From: Brassica napus
Lineage: Eukaryota; Streptophyta; Magnoliopsida; Brassicales; Brassicaceae
NCBI RefSeq assembly: GCF_020379485.1
Contig: NC_063450.1
Span: forward strand, 51,297,374-51,361,373
DNA: 64,000 nt
Direction: 5' to 3'
Shown here: positions 55,676-64,000 of the stretch, piece after piece
Layout: each line of letters starts with the position of its first letter
Numbering within the stretch: position 1 is the first letter of the stretch
Made by a program: the position numbers and the translations under genes
The notes under the pieces: model-generated
The model's input: the letters and a program-made list of their open reading frames with translations, nothing else
Databases searched by the model: none
Told to the model about the DNA's origin: nothing

Positions 55676-56439
55676 GTTTAGTGCTACAGTTGATTATTTG
55701 GGTCTATAGTTGATTATTTGGGTCTGTGCTATATAATTAATTAATTACACCACGTTTATAAGTCAGATAAAAATAGAATGCACAGCTGCGATCCATAATG
55801 CCTAGTGTACATCATTGTGTTCATAGATACAGATCTTTCTGAAATATCATAGTTTATATAACTTTATATTGGTGATGCACAAATGAAATTATAATATTTC
55901 ATAAAATTTCTGTATAATAAATAATTCGATATTCATTGATATTAGATAAAAACTGATGGTACTTCCTCCTTGCAGAGTAGCTACGTACTACTAAAATTTT
56001 ATGTGACAAATTGGGTAGCAATTATTGAAGTACTGAATTTATCATCTGAAACAATATTTTTAAAAATATTGGGAAAATAGGATAAATTTTGAAAACAGTG
56101 AAAACATCTTTTAAGTCATTTTCCTTTAAATTTCAACAAGGTACAGATAAATTTACAAGAGTTTAAACCAACCAACTGAGAATCAATCTTTATTCCTAAA
56201 ATTTATAACGAAAATATCTCATCCTAATTTATCACATTTTGCAAAATGAGGTATTCCCTCTGTATTTGATAAAGATGTTTTAGAATTTGCACATATTAAT
56301 TAAAATTAAGATATTAGTTTATGTTCTGAAAACTAAAACATCATTTTTTGTTAGGAAATGAGTATCGATTATTCTTAAAATTAACACATTTGACTATCAA
56401 TCCAGTAGGATAAAACAGTAACTTTGTGACATGAGCATC
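55676..56439. other. AT-rich spacer
   Basis: No gene. TTCCCTCTGTATTTGATAAA at about 56253 looks like one end of a Stowaway-type MITE, but its partner end is missing. Confidence 0.5.
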
Positions 56440-56442
56440 TTA

Positions 56443-56717
56443 GAGCACCTCCAACAGAGGGTTGTTAAAGAGTTCTAACACAAATTTTCAAAACTAAAAA
56501 TAATTCAAAAATACAAAAAAGTAAGAAGGATGCCAGAAATAGTTCTAAACTCTTATGTTTTAAGAACCTTAAAAAAACCACAAACCATGTGTCACTTTTA
56601 TACTAGTTCAAATTAAAAAAGATAAATAAAAATTAATTACTTAAATTGATTGCAATAAAAATATTAACGATTTGTTTTTTTAGATACTTAATAAGGTTCT
56701 AATGGTTGTGGATGCTC
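56443..56717. mobile_element. Tourist/Harbinger-type MITE
   Basis: It starts GAGCACCTCCAACAGAGG, and the inverted right end reads GAGCATCCACAACCATTAG. TTA flanks both sides (56440-56442, 56718-56720). The GAGCA termini and TTA target fit Tourist-like elements. Confidence 0.85.
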
Positions 56718-56720
56718 TTA

Positions 56721-57492
56721 GAAACTTGGGATATGAATTAAGACTAACATTAACAAGCGTTGAATTTTTATTCAAACCTTAATATAGCTAGCTAGGTGTT
56801 ATAAATAGAAAGTATAGACCTATTTCCCTAGGTCTTCCTGAATCTATTTTGAATCACCTGGAATGAATAAGATACTATTTTGGTGAAAAAAGAATCTGAT
56901 ACATGAGAAAGGGTAATAAATGGTGAAAAATATAGATCAAGTAAGAAGGAAAAGGTCAGAGCCAAAAAAAGAAGAAATTAATTTCACTGCCCCAAAATAG
57001 CTAACATATGTGTGTGGGGGAGAGGCGAGAGGACAAAAGTGGTTGAAAGAGGAGTGAGAGAAAGTGAAGAAGAAGCAGAATAGTGGCAGATGTCCCCACG
57101 AATTAAGACAGATCACAAGTTATATAATTGGAGTGTACTGCTCGCATTCCACACGAGGGAGCCTCCATTTATTTACTTATATAGTTACATCTATCGCTCT
57201 TCTTCTATCTTCCTCGCACTGCTTTTTTTTTTGCTTAAAACCTCACACTATTATTTAAACCTTGATGTTGAATGGACTATCCGAAGTAGCTCGTTTTATA
57301 GGTTTTATTGTCATGCTATATCAATCTAAAGTTGATTTTGATGACGAATTTTGAAATTTGACGGATGTCCTCGATTGAGAATGTACCAATGACTTGCTTT
57401 CCTATCAACTGAATTTAATTGATTATTACCAAATTTATGTCAAATTACAATTATCTATTCGGAACCTTTTAAATTTTGATATTACATACATA
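56721..57492. other. Intergenic DNA with a GC-richer patch
   Basis: 57010-57200 is less AT-rich than its surroundings, begins purine-rich and contains TTATATAGTT. Two overlapping ORFs (64 and 79 codons) match nothing. No RNA gene recognised. Confidence 0.4.
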
Positions 57493-58533
57493 TCCCCTAT
57501 ATATTATTTGCGAAACATTACAACTTCTTTTTGTAGCCACATGTTATCACTAGGATGATTCTTAGAATTACTAGAGAAATAGGTTGGTCCATCTAATTAT
57601 ATAATAAACTTTTTATTAAACTAACCATAAATTCATTATTAATGTCATTTATTATTTCCTTAAATAAAGATTACGGAATTGCCTAATGTGGATAAAGTAT
57701 ATATGACAATTAATGATTTTGAATAATAAAGATCTGATAAAAAAAATGTATCTTCTATCAAATTTGTTTAATTTAAAACTATTAAAATAACTTTTAAAAA
57801 ACACAATAACCATATTATAAAAATTTAGATTTTTCTGTATATTTTATATTTTGAATTTTAAAAAATGACTATAAATTACTAAAACTGTTAAAAGTCTCAC
57901 ATTCAAATTTTGCGATCCATGGTTTAAAATTTTTGTTATGACAAAATACAAATAATTACAAAATCATATAAGTAAAAGTCTAATTTAATTAATCATTAAG
58001 ATTTAAAATATATATGTATATATATCATTCTAAATTAAACTATAAACCATATTGAATAAATAAATATTTTAGTTTCAAAATTTACTTTGAATAATTTTTT
58101 TTGATAAAAGTTTTGAACTAACATTGATAAATTTTTTTAAAATTATCAATTACTAAAATTATTAATCCCACAATGAAAATTTTGTTATCAGTAATTTAAT
58201 GTTTTTGCTATTAAAGATACAAATGATCAAAAAAATATATGAGTAGAAAGCATCATTTAAAAAAAAATATATAGACATTAATATTAAAAATATACTATAT
58301 ATGTTAATATTATTTAAATTTAATTACATATCCTATCAAATTTTTTAAAAAAATTGTTTGGATTAATAAAATTGATTTATACGTTCGCACCAATTTAATT
58401 ATATATGTAATAGTTACTGACTTTTAATTATTCAATATATATTTATTATTTCATAATATGTAAGAACATATAATACATAAAATAATTTTTATATATAATT
58501 TTTATCCCGCGCAAGGTGCAGGTCTTAATCTAG
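57493..58533 (+). mobile_element. Non-autonomous Helitron, 1041 bp
   Basis: Starts TCCCCTATATATTATTTGCG after A. It ends with CCCGCGCAAGGTGCAGG and TCTTAATCTAG (CTAG at 58530-58533) before T. It resembles the Helitron at 29907-32186 in inverted orientation, including ATTGCCTAATG and GGTTGGTCCATCTAA phrases. Non-coding. Confidence 0.85.
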
Positions 58534-60266
58534 TGTTGTAATATTTTTCAGCACGATAACCAGTCAACTACTTTGAATAGTTACGGAATAAATTCGGATA
58601 ATAGCAACATATGATTTGTATAGACATGTGTGCTAAATATCAACCATCTATAATAGTATGACGTGATATATTGTAGATAAGAAAAAAAAAAGCAAAATAT
58701 TTGTTTCTTTGTTTGTAAGTCAAATTACAAGCTCTCAAGTTATTGTAAACGTTTAGTTATTATAGTAGATTATGAAAATATTATGTAGGGTATGTATTTA
58801 TTAATGTTAAGCGATTCTATATCAGTTTAAATAATTTTCCGTATATATGATATCTAGTTTTAGGCTTTTAGCAATACAAGAAATGAAGAAAAACGTTTTT
58901 TCTACGTACATGATGCTTAACTATAACTTGATAGCATCAAAAAGAAAAGCTATAGAAACGACATCATTAGCTTAACTATCGAAGGACTATAGATTAGTAT
59001 ATATTTTCTATAAAATGGTAGATCTATACTTCCGCGGGCGAAAAATAATAAAAATGCTTGTGAATGTTATCTTTGAAAAATTCGAATATATCTGGGCGAA
59101 ACCTTAGTTTATCATACCACTGATTTGTGTTTGCTTGTTTTTAATCATGTTTAGTAATTGACATTTTGAATGCTTATAATGCTGTGGTAGACTGGTAGTA
59201 GTCCACATTCTAAAAGAATCATGCAAAAACCTCAATGCACTAATTAATGATAATGTAAATTAATACTATGAAAACTTTAGAATAATTGATTGGAGACAAG
59301 TCCATCTTAGAAGCTTGGTGGATGCTGTTTTGGACCTATACTGTGTGTATAGAAATATTGCAACTAGGATATGTATATTAATGCATCTATAAGTCAAAGT
59401 TATTTTATAGCTTATCCTTCTTAGTGGATCAGCTCAACCTCTCAATAGATTTAATTTGTATATAAATATTTAGTTCGAACTATATATATATGATGTACGT
59501 ATATATGAGTGTATCTAAATATGCATGACCATAAGCACAAACTATTTTTTCATGTCACATGGGTTCCATTTATGGTAACAATCCATCCCAATTTATATCC
59601 AATAGTGGACAAACATGTGATAACAAGACCCAAACATAAAACATAATATCAAAATAATGGTTTATAAAAAATATAAAGAACATTAACCAAACCACCATGC
59701 CATGAGAGACCAAAACACATGCACATACATGGGAGCCTACACAAGATGTTTTGGTCAATGCCCTAATTTATTTGTCTACCTTATAACCAACACTTTCACA
59801 ATCTCATACCCATCATTGTCTTATAACCCCCAAAATAAATGATCAAGAGGTGACATAAACCCATTTTAAGAACTACTCCACAAATTTTAAAGAGACCTAA
59901 GTTACTAGCTAGTGGTGATCGTACTTTATGCATACATGATCCTACTAGACAAAATCTTGAGAGTAGTTCCATCAAGATTCAAGCATTTTCATACATTTTG
60001 GTTTTATAAAAGGGGAAATGTAAAAATCTATGCAACACAAGTGTGATAATCTACTAATCTATGTAACACTAGCAAGTGTGATAGAGATTAACTTGTATTA
60101 AATTTCATGCATGTGTAACTACGTGTTCCATTATATGAAATTAAAAGTCTATTATCTAAGAAATGATATATAAAACTTAAAACAAACTAGTTAAACTCTT
60201 ATCATATCACAAGTTCGAATTCAGTACTCTACATTAGTTAGCGGGATAATCCATTTAGAACTTGCA
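58534..60266. other. AT-rich intergenic DNA
   Basis: No gene recognised. CAAGTTCGAATTCAGTACT near 60210 resembles a pol III B-box, but no complete tRNA or SINE was found. Confidence 0.5.
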
Positions 60267-60274
60267 TCTACCAC

Positions 60275-60444
60275 TGGGGCCGGCCCTGGCCACGCTAACT
60301 GAAACATTTGTCAAAGGCTACCAAAATTTTTGAAAAAAAATTACATACAAATAGGTTTTCAAAAAAAAATTTAGATCCCCAAATTTAAAAAAAAAAAATT
60401 TTTGCATAGACACAGTCATAGGCCCCCAAATAAGGCCGGTTCTG
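60275..60444. mobile_element. hAT-like small element, 170 bp
   Basis: The left end TGGGGCCGGCCCTGG and the inverted right end CAGAACCGGCC form short terminal repeats. The 8-bp flanks TCTACCAC (60267-60274) and TCTACCGC (60445-60452) differ at one base. An 8-bp duplication is the hAT hallmark. Confidence 0.7.
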
Positions 60445-60464
60445 TCTACCGCACAAAAAAAATT

Positions 60465-60531
60465 TTTTTTGATAACTTACTGAAAAGATATATTAAAATA
60501 ATTTTTTGATAACTTACTGAAAAGATATATT
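60465..60531 (+). repeat. 37-bp tandem duplication
   Basis: TTTTTTGATAACTTACTGAA and the following GATATAT segment occur twice with a 37-bp period. Confidence 0.8.
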
Positions 60532-62574
60532 TTATATAGATAATACTTATATATAGCTAGTTGCATGTATATATGATAAAAATATCAATCCATTTCAAGT
60601 GGAGGTCATAACTAAGATTTATGAACACATGACTTGCCTGTGGGACACTCTTTACTCCACATGTTACCCTTTTCTTGCTCTTTTAGGGCTCTTTTTCTCA
60701 GACTTCTTGTTCTTTCTTTCCTCGATTCACATGTCTTGATTTTGAAATATGTAGACCCACTAATTTGTCTCTCATTATATTACCAAACGTGATTTGACCT
60801 TAAAGGGGGAAAATGGCCGATTATTATGATACATATATAGGAATGTGTATATGCTAATGTTGTTCGTTTTAATGTATTTGTACTGTCTTGTTTAGATTTT
60901 GATAGTATCTCTAGCTTTAATTTTGTTTCTCTCTTCCACATATCACGTATATGGTTCTATTTGAAGGGACTTATACGCCAAGTCGCCAAGTCGCCAACTC
61001 GTTAGTTTTACACAACATCCAGGCCGAGATAAAACCAAAACCTTTCATTATTTCGAAGGGAAACCGGTCGCTCTTATATAACTTTTTATTATCAGAAACG
61101 TTTCGTTTCTTGTTTTCGTTAGACTTGAACCAGAAACCAAACCAATTCGTAATGATTTGTTGCTAATGATAGCAAAACGGACGTGGAACCTCTGGTGACA
61201 ACATCTAAACGAGCATACCGAATACTCCATTTTCTAGTTGGAGTGAGTGTGCCTTTACTGATGTCTACAGGTTTAGACTCTGAAGTCTAAACCGATTCCA
61301 AATAAGCGTCTTGTTCTTTGATTCTGAAATGAGTTCATCATAGCCTAATATTGAGACAAATTAATATATGTAAAGTAATGGGCCCTGAGTTTATTGGACA
61401 AGAAATCAGCCCATTTCAAGGACTCGTCTAGCCCAAACAATTTTAACTTGACTCGTCCTGTATGGTGAAAATGGACAATGTTCGGTGTCAAAATGTGAAC
61501 TTAAATGAACGCATAGTAATCAAATAATAAACCCCATAAAATGCTAAATCATGGAGGAACTAACCACTTCCAAGACAATTTGGGGGGGGGGGGGGGGGAA
61601 TCTCTGGGTCCAGCCCATATCTTACATTTTGTTATCTTTTGTGACCCAAGAACTAGCAAAAAGGAGGATCCGTGAGCATATACAAAAGTTCACGTGCAAA
61701 ATCAAAGTACCAAATAATTGAGTATATACATCTTTAAAGAGAGGTGCGTTGCGTTATATATACAAGAAAAAATGACGAACAAGTGTACGACGAATTAGAA
61801 AGCAGGACCGCAGGGAAGAGAGATTGTCAAATTCAAACATGTCGAAGACTTTTTTAGTCCCGTAAATAGATAAGAGATACGTGACCTCAGATCTAGATTC
61901 TCTTCTTGGTGTGCTTTCTTATCTTCTCTAAGTAAACATTTGAATTGTTGTTGAAATATATTTAGCTACTTTGACATGAGTGCAAATTTTCATCTACACG
62001 ATTCAAATTATATGAGTGCCCAGTGGCAATTTATTGAAACTCGGTGTATACCCATATACCCACATATGAGTTTGATTTTGCTTGAGAATTAAATTATCAT
62101 TACTTAGCTAGTCTGAGCTTAATCTTAGGTCCAAGTAGTTTACATAGTAAATCGTATCGGTTCATCTTCTGACATTAGTTGGAAAGTATTACAAACTCGG
62201 GTCAGACAGTGTAGTAGTCAGTCCACTTTGTAGTATTAAGTGTGTTTCTCCCGAAGCCAACCAGATCAGCCGATAGAGTTTATAAAAAAAATAATAGATC
62301 ATAGACAATTCCATGATCGTAGATTTTATATTTTATATTTTATATTTGTAGAGTATGCTAAATCTTTCTGTTATAGAGAAATAAATTCATTCAGATTCGT
62401 ATTTGGGCAGCGAGCAGCAATGAAATAAAAAAACACATGAAATGAACACATGTCTCCAATTTCATTGATTTACTAGACGTTGCTTATAAAATCAGTGAGT
62501 TGTTAATCTTAATGAAATTATATACCATACAATTATGTTAATATGTGAAAGTCAGCACAAGAATTAATAAACTA
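60532..62574. other. Intergenic DNA
   Basis: No supported gene. Contains a run of 17 G at 61582-61598. A short stretch at 61380-61440 has TGGGCCC and several AGCCCA motifs of the type seen in plant promoters, but no following gene is recognised. Confidence 0.5.
61582..61598 (+). repeat. Poly-G run
   Basis: 17 consecutive G in AT-rich DNA; its length may be unreliable in sequencing. Confidence 0.9.
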
Positions 62575-62822
62575 CTCCTTTCGTTTTTACTATATGACGT
62601 TTCTAAATTAGTTTTTATTCCAAATTACATGCATTTTTAGTTTTTAATATAAATTTTATTTTATGTTAAATGATCATTTATATTTTACAGTTGATTTTAT
62701 TATTGAATAAATGGTATATAGGTAAATAATTAATGTTATTTTAATTTTAAAATATAAAAGTAAATATTCTAAAAAATGATTGTCCATAATCTTAAAACGA
62801 CATCTAATAAAAATGGTAGGAA
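62575..62822. mobile_element. Stowaway-like MITE, diverged
   Basis: CTCCTTTCGTTTTTACTATA start after TA and ACATCTAATAAAAATGGTAG end region before TA; inner ATGACGTTTCTAA pairs with TTAAAACGACAT. Confidence 0.6.
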
Positions 62823-62824
62823 TA

Positions 62825-64000
62825 ATGTATATAAGATTAATCAAACCATTTATTGTTAATTAATTTTAATATAAAAGTTCATAATAAATATGAATCTAAC
62901 AATATCAACCACTGCATAGCTGTTACTTCTATACTTATCCACGTCAAAGTGAAAGAAGTTAATGAATAAAAGTCTTATATTATAGTTAAAAATTAGTAAA
63001 CAAAAAAGATATATATGTTTAGAAATCTATCTATTTAAGTTGATGTCCATGCATATATTGTAACAAAGTATATCGGAATGAAAAAAGTGGTAAGATAATT
63101 ATTCCTTTTGTTCGTTAAGTAAATAAAAATATTATATGGGTTGGTGTCAAGTCTCAAGTCTCTCAAAAAGTTTCGTTTTCAACTTTACAGAGTTTTGGGC
63201 AGAGAAAATGACCAATCCTGTGAACTGAATTGACATTTTAGTGGCTCCATTAAGTTGGAATCTCTTCCTGCGCCATCTGTTTTATCTAAAACGGAGTTTC
63301 TTTCTTTGTTTTCTTTCTTTCTTTTACTTCGATGATTTCTCTCCCAAAAAAAGGGGAACGTAATTTCAGATGAAATTATATGCAAATGATTTTGACAGTT
63401 GGACTATATGTGCTCTAAACAAATAAATAGATAACCGTAGCATGTAGATGGAATATGACATAATTTAGAGTTTTGGACTATGCTAACTATTTTTTGGTAG
63501 CAGACAAATTCTAGTTGATCTATAGCGATAGTTTTCAACTTTTCTTAAATCACTATGTATTTATCTTACAATAAGATTATTTTACTTGGGTATATATCGC
63601 TAAACATTTTGAGTTATATTATTGTGAATTTATTTTATCATTATTTGCTTATAATTTTATAAGGCGGCCAAGAGCGTTACGCTATCCTTTACACTGTTTT
63701 TACAGCCACTTTTCTCTTTTATCAGAACTTTATACAAAGTTAATAAGTTGGGTTTTCAAGGCATATACATATAGCATAATATGTAGAAAACAATGGACAA
63801 CACATAAGTTATGCAGCATCGAATACTTTTACAGTATATAAAACACTAATGGACTGGACCCTATCGCTTGTCCCAATCGTACGCATACTTCGTCGTATCT
63901 TTAATTTTAATACATTTACAAAAATTTAATTGTTTTTTTTTAAATTGTATTTACCAAGTGAAACCAAAGTAGCACCATTGTGAAAAAGAATCTCACAGAA
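62825..64000. other. AT-rich intergenic DNA to window end
   Basis: Nothing recognised. The 66-codon - strand ORF at 63185-63385 is in a less AT-rich patch but matches no family. Confidence 0.5.

Noticed and set aside
60200..60240. tRNA-like GTTCGAATTC
   Set aside because: Flanks do not form acceptor or anticodon stems.
63185..63385. 66-codon - strand ORF as a gene
   Set aside because: No family match, no flanking exons or promoter signs; likely chance.

Overview
This is plant nuclear DNA, almost certainly from a Brassica-type crucifer. The evidence is an intronless MATE transporter gene that closely matches Arabidopsis DTX51/ADP1, plus many transposon families with crucifer-style termini. 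The base composition is AT-rich, there are no bacterial-style operons, and nested plant retrotransposons fill the left half. I see only one clearly functional host gene, DTX51-like at 52492-54108 on the + strand. All other recognisable coding sequence belongs to mobile elements, most of it broken.

Layout. 1-4211: a PIF/Harbinger DNA transposon cut by the window edge, with a DDE transposase carrying one nonsense codon and a Myb/SANT-like second ORF whose middle is inverted. 4745-5590: an unrecognised coding-like fragment and a LINE RNase H fragment. 5923-13320: a LINE on the - strand with an intact ORF1 and a broken ORF2, split by a 2130-bp solo LTR (6954-9083, target duplication GTGTT). 14884-20895: a Stowaway MITE split by a decayed Copia element (14966-20712). 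22587-28645: a second, younger-looking Copia element on the - strand with a perfect AGCTT target duplication. 29907-32186: a Helitron with an internal tandem duplication. 35889-36745: an internally deleted Harbinger element. 37820-41153: a MITE, a Helitron 3' end, a TAGGG-TGGGC element and an 858-bp foldback element with a 10-bp target duplication. 44329-48959: several Stowaway-like MITEs and a second TAGGG-TGGGC element flanked by an unusually long direct repeat of 34-37 bp.

49921-50822 is the most unusual region. It is a roughly 900-bp near-perfect palindrome, and each arm is itself studded with 22-bp palindromes of the form GACGACT-N8-AGTCGTC (17 copies, symmetric about about position 50375). 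A related 20-bp tandem array sits at 51421-51520. Next comes a repeat carrying degenerate telomere-like CCCTAAA units (52026-52147), only about 350 bp upstream of the DTX51-like start codon. Downstream of the gene are more MITEs, a second Helitron (57493-58533), a small hAT-like element (60275-60444) and AT-rich DNA without recognisable genes to the window end.

The transposons interact by nesting (LTR in LINE, Copia in MITE) rather than by any pathway. The one biologically coupled unit is the DTX51-like gene with its repeat-derived upstream region. I did not find tRNA, rRNA, known microRNA or organellar sequences.
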